Positions 22,799-31,649 of a stretch of 34,381 nucleotides of DNA are shown here, in pieces (positions within the stretch are counted from its first letter, which is position 1; the number at the start of each line of letters is the position of its first letter). Position numbers and translations under genes: made by a program. The stretch is from contig DASRUL010000016.1 of the NCBI GenBank assembly GCA_035655455.1, positions 1 to 34,381 on the forward strand. The letters run 5' to 3'. Under the pieces are notes generated by a model that had not been told where the DNA came from, made no database searches, and was given only the letters and a program-made list of their open reading frames with translations. The DNA comes from JAHFKM01 sp035655455 (GTDB lineage Archaea; Nanobdellota; Nanobdellia; SCGC-AAA011-G17; GW2011-AR18).

Positions 22799-24574
22799 TT
22801 ACACATAATAATACTCGCCCTTACTTCTCTGCTCCTGATCCAGCTGAGAGCCGGGCTTATTAATACGTGGACGCAACGTTTCCTTATCTCTCCTATAGGT
22901 AATATCAAGATTTTTCAATACCTTATTCATTCCCTCCCTTTTCCCAAATGGAGCAAGCACAAAGCCCTGCTTTCCAGACTGACCCTCAAACACCAACATC
23001 GAATCACCGAGATAATCAACAAACTGAATATCATGATCAACAATAATCGCGCAGATCTCTCTCTTGCTGATAAACTCCTTGATCACCTCAGCAACCTTCA
23101 AACGATCCTCAACGTCAATAAACGCAGAAGGCTCGTCCATCGCAACCATCTGCACATCCTTCCTCGATAACGTTGCGGCAATATGCATCTTTTGTAATTC
23201 ACCACCAGACAAATGCTTAATCTCATTGTTCAAAATCGCTCGCACATTCAACTTCTCCAAAATATTTGTCTTGTACCAGCCAGAAGAAAACTCAGCGCCA
23301 GCAATCTTTCTTAAATACTCACCGACACTACCCTCAATATCACTCTCCAAGTACTGCGGCTTGAACGCGATCGCGAGATCCCCAACAACACCCCTATCGG
23401 GCATTATCTCCTTTGCCAACATCTTCAACAACGTCGACTTTCCAAGGCCATTCGCACCCATCACCGTCAACACCTCGCCAGCATGAATCTTCCCAGCAGC
23501 AACTTTTAGTTTAAAAGAATCGAACGATTTCTCCAACTCGGGATATTCCACCAACACCAACGAGGAGATACCTTTCTCCTCAGGCGCGCTCTCAAACTTA
23601 ATCGGATACTCCCTAAAACGCATATTCTCATCAGGCAAATACCCATCCAAATACTCATTAATACCCCGACGGACAGATTTCGACTGCGAAAAAATACCAT
23701 AACCACCAGGCTCGCCAAACACCACCTGAATCTCATCAGACACATAATCCAATGTAGCAAGATCATGCTCAACCACAATCACAGAAACATCCTTCGCCAA
23801 TTCCCGAATCACCTTCGCAACTTTGATCCTATGCATGATATCACAAAAAGACGTAGGCTCGTCGAAATAATACACCTCAGCCCTTTTCGAACAAGCAGCA
23901 ACAATCGCCAGCCTTTGTAATTCCCCCCCGGACAGCTGTTCAATGCTTCTTTCCATTAAGCTGTCAATCTCCAACTCCTTACTTAAATCATCGGCAACCT
24001 TCCTCTCATCAGCCTTCTCCAATAATTCCCTTACTTTTTTCCCCTTATATAATTCAGCCAAAAACTCAACTCTTTGCGGTTTATAACTAATCTTTATCTC
24101 CTTCAACAACACCTTTCTCAAATAAGCGCCAAACCACGTCGTCGAATAGTTCAGAACAACCTCCTGTGGAGAAGGAGCACACTTATACCTTCCCAAATTA
24201 GGATCTATCTGGCCTGACAAAATTTGCAACGCAGTAGATTTCCCAATTCCATTCCTTCCAATAATTCCAACAATAGTCCTTGGCTTCACGATCGGCAACG
24301 AGAAGAGCTCAAACATATTCTGGCCATAACGATGCATCGGATGCGTCGTTAACTTCTCAGGCAGGTTAATAATCTGAATAGCGTCAAACGGACACTTCTT
24401 CGGACAAATCCCGCATCCATTACACAACTCATCCACAATCTTCGCCTTCTTGTACTCAGCCTCAACGATACACTCTTGACCCATCTTATTCACAGGACAG
24501 ACTCTTATACAAAGATAGTCCCCACAAGCAATAGGATTACACTTATTTCTGTCCACAACAGCAATTCTCTGCAT
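22799..24574 (-). CDS. abce1: ABCE1/RLI1 ribosome-recycling ATPase
   Basis: 591 residues from the ATG at 24574. The N-terminal domain has two 4Fe-4S clusters (CNPIACGDYLCIRVCP and CNGCGICPKKCP). Two ABC domains follow: Walker A GIIGRNGIGKST with LSGGELQRLAI, then VMGANGLGKST with LSGGELQKMHI. It splits ribosomes after termination. TTATAAAGTT is about 27 nt before this ATG, predicting a leaderless mRNA, and the start MQRIAVVDRNKCNP is the usual one; the in-frame ATG at 24595 would lie inside the promoter spacing. Confidence 0.97.
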   Translation of the reverse strand: MQRIAVVDRNKCNPIACGDYLCIRVCPVNKMGQECIVEAEYKKAKIVDELCNGCGICPKKCPFDAIQIINLPEKLTTHPMHRYGQNMFELFSLPIVKPRTIVGIIGRNGIGKSTALQILSGQIDPNLGRYKCAPSPQEVVLNYSTTWFGAYLRKVLLKEIKISYKPQRVEFLAELYKGKKVRELLEKADERKVADDLSKELEIDSLMERSIEQLSGGELQRLAIVAACSKRAEVYYFDEPTSFCDIMHRIKVAKVIRELAKDVSVIVVEHDLATLDYVSDEIQVVFGEPGGYGIFSQSKSVRRGINEYLDGYLPDENMRFREYPIKFESAPEEKGISSLVLVEYPELEKSFDSFKLKVAAGKIHAGEVLTVMGANGLGKSTLLKMLAKEIMPDRGVVGDLAIAFKPQYLESDIEGSVGEYLRKIAGAEFSSGWYKTNILEKLNVRAILNNEIKHLSGGELQKMHIAATLSRKDVQMVAMDEPSAFIDVEDRLKVAEVIKEFISKREICAIIVDHDIQFVDYLGDSMLVFEGQSGKQGFVLAPFGKREGMNKVLKNLDITYRRDKETLRPRINKPGSQLDQEQRSKGEYYYV

Positions 24575-24621
24575 CTTAAAGAAGGCACACTCCAACTTTA
24601 TAACACTTTTCGCTCAATGCC

Positions 24622-25029
24622 CTAAAAGGATGTTTCTCTTTTTAGCTTTTCATACAACTCTGTCTCTGCTATCACTCTTAGCGTTGTATAGGTAATAAGA
24701 CTTCCATCCTTCTCGAGAAAGGCGGAGGCGCCAGCGTTCAAGAACGTTCCCTCATTCGAAGGACACGTACTCATCCCAATAATGGGCATGCCGTACCCAC
24801 GCCTTCGCAACTCTTTCACAAAACTTGCGCCATCCATGTGCGGCATTTTGTAATCAGTAACAATCATATCCATCTTCCCAAGACTGTCTCTCTCAAGCGC
24901 TTGTCCCGGATGGTCAGCTTCATGAATATTAATATCTCTCAAGAATCTTCTCACTAATGTTCTATTCCATGGATGATCATCCACCACTAAGACATCAAGC
25001 TTTCTTCCTGATTCAGCTATCGCTTTCAT
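24622..25029 (-). CDS. Stand-alone response-regulator receiver protein
   Basis: 135 residues, a single receiver domain: acidic pair D17-D18 in VLVVDDHP, phosphoacceptor D59 in IVTDYKMPHMDG, S87/T88 in GMST, and K107 in FLEKDG. There is no output domain, so it acts by binding a partner (CheY/Spo0F type). No histidine kinase is in the window. TTTTATATATTC about 27 nt upstream of the ATG gives a leaderless start; the longer frame begins at a TTG. It is divergent from the pseudouridine synthase gene. Confidence 0.9.
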   Translation of the reverse strand: MKAIAESGRKLDVLVVDDHPWNRTLVRRFLRDINIHEADHPGQALERDSLGKMDMIVTDYKMPHMDGASFVKELRRRGYGMPIIGMSTCPSNEGTFLNAGASAFLEKDGSLITYTTLRVIAETELYEKLKRETSF

Positions 25030-25113
25030 CTTTTTCAAGAAAATGCCATGAATATATAAAACATGTAGTTTTCAAGCCTTCTTCCTTATAAACACAAACC
25101 CTTCCCTCCTCCT

Positions 25114-25824
25114 ATGCACAAAAAGAGAATCCTCCAACATTTGATGTCCACAGGAACTATGAAGAGAAGCGAGGCGCGAGCACTCCTCTCTCAAGAGAAC
25201 GTTACTGTTGACGGAAAGATTGTGAAGAGCGAACACTACTTCGTTCAAGACCCAACAACCATTCAGGTTCATGGAAGGAACCTCGCCCTCCCCAAAGAAA
25301 AACTCTATTTCATCTTAAATAAGCCAGCAGGCTACCACTGCCAAAAGACCATGCATCCAAACGTTTACTCCATCCTTAAAGAGCCTGTCTTTGCCGTAGG
25401 AAGACTTGACCGAGACACGGAAGGCCTGCTCTTAATGACCAACGACGGAGACTTCGCCTACAAAATTATGTCACCAGAACATCACGTTGAAAAAGAATAC
25501 TACGCACAAGTTTTAAACGAACTCACCAACGAAGACCTTTCAAGACTCGAAAAAGGCGTTTCTATCAAGCTCGGAGCAACACACTATCTTACGAGACCAG
25601 CAACCGTCATACAACTCGGAGCAACACACTTTCGCATTACAATTACTGAAGGTAAAAAAAGACAAATCAGAAGAATGGTCAAGAGCCTTCGCAACAAGGT
25701 TTTAACACTCAAAAGAATCAGAATCGGAGGACTCACTCTCGGAGACTTACCCCCTGGAACTTTCAGAAAACTCACTAGGGAAGAGGCAATGCAAGCACGC
25801 TCAAGGCCATTAAATCCTTCTTAA
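25114..25824 (+). CDS. RsuA/RluB/RluE-family pseudouridine synthase
   Basis: 236 residues: an N-terminal S4 RNA-binding domain (about 1-55, RSEARALLSQENVTVDGKIV), then the catalytic domain with VGRLDRDTEGLLLMTNDGD (95-113), D99 being catalytic, and EGKKRQIRRM near the C-terminus. It converts a uridine of rRNA to pseudouridine. Archaea normally use guide-RNA-directed or TruD/Pus10 enzymes, so this is a bacterial-type gene likely gained by transfer. CTTATAAACAC lies 20-30 nt before the ATG. Confidence 0.93.
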   Translation: MHKKRILQHLMSTGTMKRSEARALLSQENVTVDGKIVKSEHYFVQDPTTIQVHGRNLALPKEKLYFILNKPAGYHCQKTMHPNVYSILKEPVFAVGRLDRDTEGLLLMTNDGDFAYKIMSPEHHVEKEYYAQVLNELTNEDLSRLEKGVSIKLGATHYLTRPATVIQLGATHFRITITEGKKRQIRRMVKSLRNKVLTLKRIRIGGLTLGDLPPGTFRKLTREEAMQARSRPLNPS

Positions 25825-25871
25825 GATTCCTCTCCACAACACTAATAAACCTTCAACCCCCTCTTCTTTTC

Positions 25872-26009
25872 ATGGCAGAAAAATGCTCTCAGTGCGGACA
25901 AGCAATCGAACAAAGTTTTTTGGGAAAAATCCAAGGAACCTATACAAGGGAAGGAAAGAAACTCTCGCCAGTCTGCAGCAAATGCCAGAAACGGAAAGCA
26001 AACACATAA
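25872..26009 (+). CDS. Zinc-ribbon miniprotein
   Basis: 45 residues, below usual gene-calling length. CSQCG near the N-terminus and CSKCQKRK near the C-terminus form one zinc site, with GKIQGTYTREGKKLSPV between; the basic tail suggests nucleic-acid or ribosome binding. CTAATAAACC about 20-30 nt upstream of the ATG supports a leaderless gene. It is followed 27 nt later by tRNA-Thr(CGT). Function not recognised. Confidence 0.7.
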   Translation: MAEKCSQCGQAIEQSFLGKIQGTYTREGKKLSPVCSKCQKRKANT

Positions 26010-26036
26010 AAAGAATTCTTAAACCTCTTTATCCGT

Positions 26037-26126
26037 GCCTCTGTAGCTCAGCGGTAAGAAAAGAACTCGCTAAAGAGCACGAGCTTCGTAAGCTTGGGGT
26101 CGTGGGTTCAAATCCCTCCAGAGGCT
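26037..26126 (+). tRNA. trnT: tRNA-Thr(CGT) with D-loop intron
   Basis: Acceptor GCCTCTG/CAGAGGC, anticodon arm CGAGC-TTCGTAA-GCTTG with anticodon CGT (26087-26089), T arm with GGGTTCAAATCCC. The D arm carries an 18-nt insert; removing it gives GCTCAGCGGTAGAGC and a normal 72-nt tRNA. One oddity is a U-U mismatch in the T stem (GTGGG/CCCTC). No CCA is encoded; the discriminator is T. Confidence 0.9.
26056..26073 (+). other. Predicted BHB intron in tRNA-Thr D-loop (18 nt)
   Basis: The precursor folds as outer helix GCTC/GAGC, central 4-bp helix AGCG (26050-26053)/CGCT (26068-26071), 3-nt bulges GTA (26054-26056) and AAA (26072-26074), and a 2-bp inner helix AG/CT. This is the bulge-helix-bulge geometry cut by archaeal splicing endonuclease between the second and third bulge bases. 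Those cuts leave exactly a standard D arm (junction near position 20/21). Confidence 0.8.
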
Positions 26127-26289
26127 CTATCTCTTTAGTAAGAATGGGCCCTGTAGAAAACTGAATGTTTTAGATTTGGTATTGATATTTTTGTTAAAGA
26201 GAATAAGACTAATTCTCCAAAGGATCCTATCTTCAAAGGTTAGGTACAAAAATAAAAAAATAACCATCAACTCCAAGGGTCAGGAAAAT

Positions 26290-26841
26290 CTAACTCCCCA
26301 ACCACGCAATAACTAAGATACCCAAGAAGTTCAACACGTAAGAAACAACCATAAACTTTTTTGTCTCAATCTTTACGAGCGCGAACAACGCAGCACCAAG
26401 CTCGTCAGGAAGCGGAGAAGCAATAATAAAACCCGCAAGCATAGGAATAGCGTAACTCCCAAACTTCGACCTCGCAAATTTTTTTACCCAATACGTTTTA
26501 ATCCTATTGCTTTTTAATAACCGACCGAACTCCTTTACCAGCATATCCCGCGTAAACCTGAAAATCACATAATCACTTAACATCGCACCGAAAGCGCCAA
26601 CAGCGGCAACACCAAGAGGATCCAATGTTTTACCCAAGAGAAACAACGAAGCGGTCGCAATAGGGGCGGTAATTCCGTATGTAAAAAAAAGACCAGCAAC
26701 ACCAGCACCAATATACCCAAACTCTCCAGAAGCCTCAATAACCTCCAACACAAATCTTGATTTCAAGACAACGTACGCAAACAACACGCTCATAAAAAAC
26801 AACACAATGTTCTGATACTTGTACAACCGATGCTTAAACAT
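26290..26841 (-). CDS. Polytopic membrane protein (possibly VTT/DedA-like)
   Basis: 183 residues with about four to five hydrophobic helices. Glycine-rich stretches GYIGAGVAGLFFTYG and LGVAAVGAFGAMLSDYVIF, followed by an arginine (FRFTRD), and a later PLPDELGAALFAL recall VTT/DedA-like small membrane proteins, but the similarity is weak. GAGAGGTCGAAGGG stands before the ATG. Function unknown. Confidence 0.7.
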   Translation of the reverse strand: MFKHRLYKYQNIVLFFMSVLFAYVVLKSRFVLEVIEASGEFGYIGAGVAGLFFTYGITAPIATASLFLLGKTLDPLGVAAVGAFGAMLSDYVIFRFTRDMLVKEFGRLLKSNRIKTYWVKKFARSKFGSYAIPMLAGFIIASPLPDELGAALFALVKIETKKFMVVSYVLNFLGILVIAWLGS

Positions 26842-26963
26842 CCCTTCGACCTCTCTTACCTTTCTAAAAAACGATCTTTAAATAATTTTCTACACTAATC
26901 GTTTTTTCAAACAAAGAGATTTCGCCACAAAACCTTTTAAACTAACAAACAGTCTTCCCACTC

Positions 26964-29270
26964 ATGAAAGGCTTCATCATCTCTCCAACCTATAAAATAC
27001 TAGAAAACAAGGCTTACGTCCTCCTCTACGGAAGGCTAGAAAACGGAGGAAGCTTCTTAACAATCAACCATTATGAACCTTACTTTTTTATTAAAGAAGA
27101 AGACCAAGCGATCCTAGAAAGCGTCCACAAAAACTTCACACCAACAGACTTCAAAAACAAAGACGGAAAAAGGCTCCTCAAAGCCATTCTCACACTTCCA
27201 GCAGAAGTCCCGAAACTCAGAAAAAAACTTGAAGATCAAGAAGTCGAATGCTACGAAGCAGACATCAAATTCCCCTACAGATTCATGATCGATCATGACC
27301 TTCAAGGATCAGTAGACATTGATGGAGACTATGAACTAGGAGAACGTATTGACAGAATCTACAAAGAACCAGCATTGAAACAAGCAAATTACACTCCAAA
27401 AAACTTGAAAATCCTTTCCTTTGACATCGAAAGCAGCAAGGGTACAGCAGAGGACCAATTGTACTGCATCGGATTCCTCTGCGGAACCACCCAAAGATCG
27501 TTCATCGTCTCGCCAACGCCAGTAGAAGGAGCAGTCACCTGCACAGATGAAGAAGAAGCTCTCGAAAAATTCATGGAAGAGGTAAAAACGCTTGACCCAG
27601 ACATCATCACAGGATGGAATGTCATTGACTTTGACCTCAATTATCTTTCTGTAAAGTGCAAAAAATACAAAATTCCCCTTGACATTGGAAGAGAACCAGG
27701 AAAACTCAAACTCACCCTCAGAGAGAACTTCTTCATGGACAGCAAAGCAGAAACATCTGGAAGACAAATCCTAGACGCATTAAACTTGTTGAGAGTTTCT
27801 TTTATTAAAGTACAAGATTACAAACTTAACACTGTCGCACAAAAAATCGTTGGTGATACTAAACTGATTAGGACGACTGGCGAGGAGAAATATAAAGAAA
27901 TCGACGACCTGTACAAACATAACAAAAAAAGATTAATAGAATACAACCTGAAAGACGCAGAATTAGTTTTGAAAATTATAGAAAAAAGCGGTATTCTTAA
28001 TCTGACCATCCAACGAAGTTTGCTTACAGGAATGCCTCTGGATCGAGTGAATGCCTCTATCGCTTCCTTAGACTCTTTGTACATCAGAGAAGCACGACGA
28101 AGAAAAATCGCATTACCCTCAGGAGTTTTCGCAGAAAAACAGGAACAAACACTTGGAGGATACGTCAAAGAAGCGGAGGCAGGAATTTATGATTACTTGC
28201 TCATCTTGGATTTTAAATCACTGTATCCAAGTATAATTAGAACTTTTAATATTGACCCTTTAAGCCACGTTCCAGACTGCGAAGGAAAAAATCTGATTAA
28301 AGCCCCTAATGGAACATGCTTCAAAAACGAAGAAGGCATCTTGCCCCGTATCTTAGAAAAACTTTGGAAAGAAAGAGAACAAGCACGCAAAGAAAAAAAT
28401 GAATTAGCTAGATATGCCATTAAAATCCAAATGAATTCAATGTATGGCTCACTTTCTTCGCCCGCTTGTCGCTTCTTCAACCCAGACGTAGCGAACGCCA
28501 TCACCTATTTCGGACACGCCATCATCAAATTAACCTCTAAAAAAATTGAAGAAAGCGGTTACAGAGTAATCTATAATGACACGGACGCCTGCTTCGTTGT
28601 CTCCAACGCACAAAACCTCGACGAAGCCGAAGCCATCGGGAAAAAAATAGAAAAATCTATCAACACCTTCTACAAAGAATACGTCAAGAAAAATTACAGA
28701 CGAGAATCTTACCTCGAATTAGCCTTTGAAAAGGTTTTCATCAAATGCCTCATGCCTAGAATAAGGAGCGGAGAAAAAGGAGCAAAAAAAAGATACGCAG
28801 GATTACTCCTCAAAGACGGAAAAGAGGAACTACAATTCGTAGGAATGGAAGCGATTCGAGGTGACTGGACAAACTTAGCAAAAAAATACCAACACGAATT
28901 GTACACGCGCATCTTCCACAACCAAGAAGTCGCAGAATTCACCAAGAAATTTATCAGAGACATTAAATCAGGAAAATATGACAACCTCTTGACTTACAGA
29001 AAAAGCATCAGAAAAGCCTTGAAAGATTACGTGAAGACCACTCCCCCCCACGTGAAAGCCGCCAGACAATTAGAGACTCTTGAATCAGACATTATTGAGT
29101 ACGTCGTCACCGAACAAGGCCCAGAACCAATCCAAAAAATAAAACATAAATTTGATTATGAGCATTACATCCAAAAACAAATCAAACCACTCGCGGAAAC
29201 AGTCCTCCTCTTTTTCAACAAAAAATTCGAAGACCTGCTCAATGATAGCAGCCAAACAACCCTCTTCTAA
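26964..29270 (+). CDS. polB: Family B DNA polymerase
   Basis: 768 residues, a replicative/repair polymerase with proofreading. Exonuclease motifs: FDIES (153-157), GWNVIDFDL (217-225), YNLKDAELV (327-335). Polymerase motifs: A DFKSLYPSI (416-424), B KIQMNSMYGS (487-496), C YNDTDA (537-542), and KKRYAG further on. Motif C is usually YGDTDS; here Gly is Asn and Ser is Ala, with both aspartates kept. The last residues SQTTLF resemble a PCNA-interacting peptide. CTTTTAAACTAAC about 20-30 nt before the ATG gives a leaderless start. Confidence 0.97.
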   Translation: MKGFIISPTYKILENKAYVLLYGRLENGGSFLTINHYEPYFFIKEEDQAILESVHKNFTPTDFKNKDGKRLLKAILTLPAEVPKLRKKLEDQEVECYEADIKFPYRFMIDHDLQGSVDIDGDYELGERIDRIYKEPALKQANYTPKNLKILSFDIESSKGTAEDQLYCIGFLCGTTQRSFIVSPTPVEGAVTCTDEEEALEKFMEEVKTLDPDIITGWNVIDFDLNYLSVKCKKYKIPLDIGREPGKLKLTLRENFFMDSKAETSGRQILDALNLLRVSFIKVQDYKLNTVAQKIVGDTKLIRTTGEEKYKEIDDLYKHNKKRLIEYNLKDAELVLKIIEKSGILNLTIQRSLLTGMPLDRVNASIASLDSLYIREARRRKIALPSGVFAEKQEQTLGGYVKEAEAGIYDYLLILDFKSLYPSIIRTFNIDPLSHVPDCEGKNLIKAPNGTCFKNEEGILPRILEKLWKEREQARKEKNELARYAIKIQMNSMYGSLSSPACRFFNPDVANAITYFGHAIIKLTSKKIEESGYRVIYNDTDACFVVSNAQNLDEAEAIGKKIEKSINTFYKEYVKKNYRRESYLELAFEKVFIKCLMPRIRSGEKGAKKRYAGLLLKDGKEELQFVGMEAIRGDWTNLAKKYQHELYTRIFHNQEVAEFTKKFIRDIKSGKYDNLLTYRKSIRKALKDYVKTTPPHVKAARQLETLESDIIEYVVTEQGPEPIQKIKHKFDYEHYIQKQIKPLAETVLLFFNKKFEDLLNDSSQTTLF

Positions 29271-29354
29271 CCCTTTCCATATTATTCTGCATACACCTAA
29301 CAGGCCTTTCCAACTTCCCCCAACACTTAAAAACCTAGTTTCTTCCCTTCTCTT

Positions 29355-30254
29355 ATGAAAGAAACTCCCTTCCAACAAGCCCTGCTCAATTGGTACTTCA
29401 AGAAAAAAAGAAACCTTCCTTGGAGAAAAACCACAGATCCTTACAGTATCCTCGTCTCAGAATTCATGCTCCAACAAACCCAGGTAGACAGAGTCATTCC
29501 CAAGTACAACGCTTTTTTAGAACAATTTCCCACCCTCAACACCTTAGCAACAGCAAGCACAGCAGACATTCTCAGGGCATGGCAAGGACTCGGCTTCAAT
29601 AAACGAGCACTCCGCCTCCAAGCCATCGCAAAAACTCTTGTTGAAAAACACCAAGGAATCTTTCCAACCACAGAAAAAGAACTCCTCAATTTAAGGGGTA
29701 TTGGAGACTACACGGCCTCAGCGATTTGCAGCTTCGCCTACAACCAGGACATCATCGCTCTTGACACAAACATCAGAAGGATCTTCCACAGGGTTTTTTT
29801 CGACAACTCACAAAAAGCAAACGAAGACTTAACAAAAGAACTCGAACTCTTAGCACAAAAGCACTTACCCACTGGAAAAAGCAGGGATTGGCACAACGCC
29901 TTAATGGACTTAGGAGCAACCATCTGCAAAGCACGCACACCAACATGCACACAATGCCCACTCAACAATCACTGCTCATTCACGAAAATTTTAGAAAAAT
30001 CAAGCAAAGAAAAAAGAGAAAAACTCCTCACTTTAACAAGAATTAAAAACAAGCAAGGTACCTTCAAAGACTCAAACAGGTATTACCGCGGAAAGATCTT
30101 AGACTACTTGCGCAAAGAAGGAACAACCACACTCAAAGAACTCCAAGACCACTTTACCGATCATTATCACAAAGACGTCAGCTTCCTCTTACTCGACCTA
30201 GAAAAAGACAAACTCATCAAAATCAAAACAAATAACATTAGCCTTCCAGATTAA
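29355..30254 (+). CDS. mutY: A/G-specific adenine glycosylase (MutY/MIG family)
   Basis: 299 residues. E36 in SEFMLQQTQVD is the MutY catalytic glutamate, LRGIGDYTASAI (113-124) the helix-hairpin-helix, D137 (ALDTNIRR) the catalytic aspartate, and C191, C198, C201 and C207 the 4Fe-4S loop with the 6-2-5 spacing. The bacterial Nudix-like recognition domain is missing; the C-terminus instead looks like a winged helix (about 240-295). Y119 in the HhH is shared by thymine-DNA glycosylase MIG and by eukaryotic MUTYH, so a T/G activity is possible. ACTTAAAAACC precedes it at leaderless spacing. Confidence 0.93.
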   Translation: MKETPFQQALLNWYFKKKRNLPWRKTTDPYSILVSEFMLQQTQVDRVIPKYNAFLEQFPTLNTLATASTADILRAWQGLGFNKRALRLQAIAKTLVEKHQGIFPTTEKELLNLRGIGDYTASAICSFAYNQDIIALDTNIRRIFHRVFFDNSQKANEDLTKELELLAQKHLPTGKSRDWHNALMDLGATICKARTPTCTQCPLNNHCSFTKILEKSSKEKREKLLTLTRIKNKQGTFKDSNRYYRGKILDYLRKEGTTTLKELQDHFTDHYHKDVSFLLLDLEKDKLIKIKTNNISLPD

Positions 30255-30891
30255 GCTTCTTCATAGACGCGTCATGTCTCTTAGAAAGCAAGAATAAAGA
30301 AATCGCCGCACCAACAACAGCCAAGAACATATCCCACTGCGCATCCCATATATCACCCTGCGCACCCAAATACGCCGCACCAATCTCAGGAGCGACAAAC
30401 AACGTCGTCCACCACTCCACCAGCTCCCACAACGCAGCACTCGCCAACACAACACTGATCACAATAAAATAAAACCAGCCATCTCGCATTAATTTCGTCT
30501 TTCTCAATAAGACTTCCTTAATAATAAACACAGGAAAGAATCCCAACGCAAGGTGACCCACACGATCATAATGATTCCTTGACAGCTCTAAAAGATCCCT
30601 CACATAATTTCCCAACGGCGTTTCGGCATACGTATAATAACCACCATATACCAAAATCAAGCTGTGAAAGAACACGCAGCCATACACAAACTTGGACATC
30701 GGAAAACGCCTAAACGTAACAATCAACACGCCTATCCCAAGAAACGCAGGAAGCACCTCCAAGAACCAACTCAAAAACCCAGCCTTCGCGTACACCCCTG
30801 TAAAAATAAAAATCACTATCAGAACACCTAAGAGCGCAAGCGGAAACTTCGCCTCCTCAACCAACCTCTTTTTCATCAACTCTTCTTTCAT
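30238..30891 (-). CDS. DUF2238 family membrane protein
   Basis: 217 residues with about six hydrophobic helices. The motifs NHYDRVGHLALGFFPVFIIKE and LGAQGDIWDAQWDM are diagnostic of the DUF2238 (YjdF-like) family, whose function is not known. The 3' end overlaps the convergent mutY end by 17 nt. Confidence 0.92.
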   Translation of the reverse strand: MKEELMKKRLVEEAKFPLALLGVLIVIFIFTGVYAKAGFLSWFLEVLPAFLGIGVLIVTFRRFPMSKFVYGCVFFHSLILVYGGYYTYAETPLGNYVRDLLELSRNHYDRVGHLALGFFPVFIIKEVLLRKTKLMRDGWFYFIVISVVLASAALWELVEWWTTLFVAPEIGAAYLGAQGDIWDAQWDMFLAVVGAAISLFLLSKRHDASMKKLNLEG

Positions 30892-30992
30892 TGAGGTATT
30901 TATTTAACTTTGCATTCCCAAAAAACTAGCTTCATGCGACAGAAACGACAACTTCGCTTAAAATTTATAAACCTATAAAATTTTTTATCTTT

Positions 30993-31589
30993 ATGGATTC
31001 TAGGATTAGCGAAATAGTTGGTTTTCTTTGTGCAGAAGGATCGCATAATCTTTCTTTTAGCTCTTATTATGAGAAAACTAAAAATGGATTTAGATGGAGA
31101 CAAAATAAAAGACAAGAACGAATTACTTTTTATAATAAAGATACTAATCTAATGAGACATTTTCAAAAAGTACTCTCTCAAGCTTATAATCATCCATTTA
31201 GAATTACAAAAGATAATAGGATTAATATTGCGAAGAAAACGATTGTTCGAAATCTCCTTTCTTATACAGATTTTGGATATTTTAAATGGAAAGTTCCTCA
31301 ACAAATTAAAGATTCATCTCGTCCTGTAAAGATCGCATTCATTAGAGGTTATTTCGATGGGGATGGGACTGCAAAAAGTTCTATCAGATTTTTTTCAGTC
31401 AATAAACCTTCACTAAAAGAAGTTTCTAATCTCTTAAAATATCTTGGATATAAACATACCTTTCTCGGTCCATATTTTAAACACGGAAAGCTTCCATCTT
31501 ATGTAATTCAAGTGAGTCGTAGTCAAAAGAAAATGTTTTTAAAGCAGGTCAAACCTCTTTCAAAAAAGCCAGGTCCCACGCGGGGGTAG
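30993..31589 (+). CDS. LAGLIDADG homing endonuclease overlapping tRNA-Leu
   Basis: 198 residues with two LAGLIDADG motifs, EIVGFLCAEG (7-16, acidic E15) and AFIRGYFDGDG (115-125, D124), so a monomeric enzyme of normal size. Base use is markedly AT-rich (many TTT, AAT, ATT codons) against the C-ending codons of its neighbours, a sign of transfer. AAATTTATAAACC about 20-30 nt before the ATG is its promoter. The last ten bases, including stop TAG (31587-31589), are the first ten of tRNA-Leu, so RNase P cleavage at 31580 would remove its stop codon. It is not inside an intron, unlike most such genes. Confidence 0.92.
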   Translation: MDSRISEIVGFLCAEGSHNLSFSSYYEKTKNGFRWRQNKRQERITFYNKDTNLMRHFQKVLSQAYNHPFRITKDNRINIAKKTIVRNLLSYTDFGYFKWKVPQQIKDSSRPVKIAFIRGYFDGDGTAKSSIRFFSVNKPSLKEVSNLLKYLGYKHTFLGPYFKHGKLPSYVIQVSRSQKKMFLKQVKPLSKKPGPTRG

Positions 31590-31617
31590 CTATCAAGACT
31601 CGTCTTTTAGCCCTTTG
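31588..31617 (+). other. Predicted intron at tRNA-Leu position 8/9 (30 nt)
   Basis: Central helix GGGG (31582-31585)/CCTT (31612-31615, two G-U pairs), bulges GTA (31586-31588) and TGA (31616-31618), inner helix GCTA/TAGC, and a 2-bp outer helix GC/GC. Cutting between the second and third bulge bases yields GCGGGGGT joined to AGCAAAGCC, the expected leucine D-arm sequence. The G-U pairs and short outer helix make it a relaxed motif, so confidence is lower than for the anticodon intron. Confidence 0.65.
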
Positions 31618-31649
31618 AGCAAAGCCTGGCCAAATGCGCAGGACTCAGA

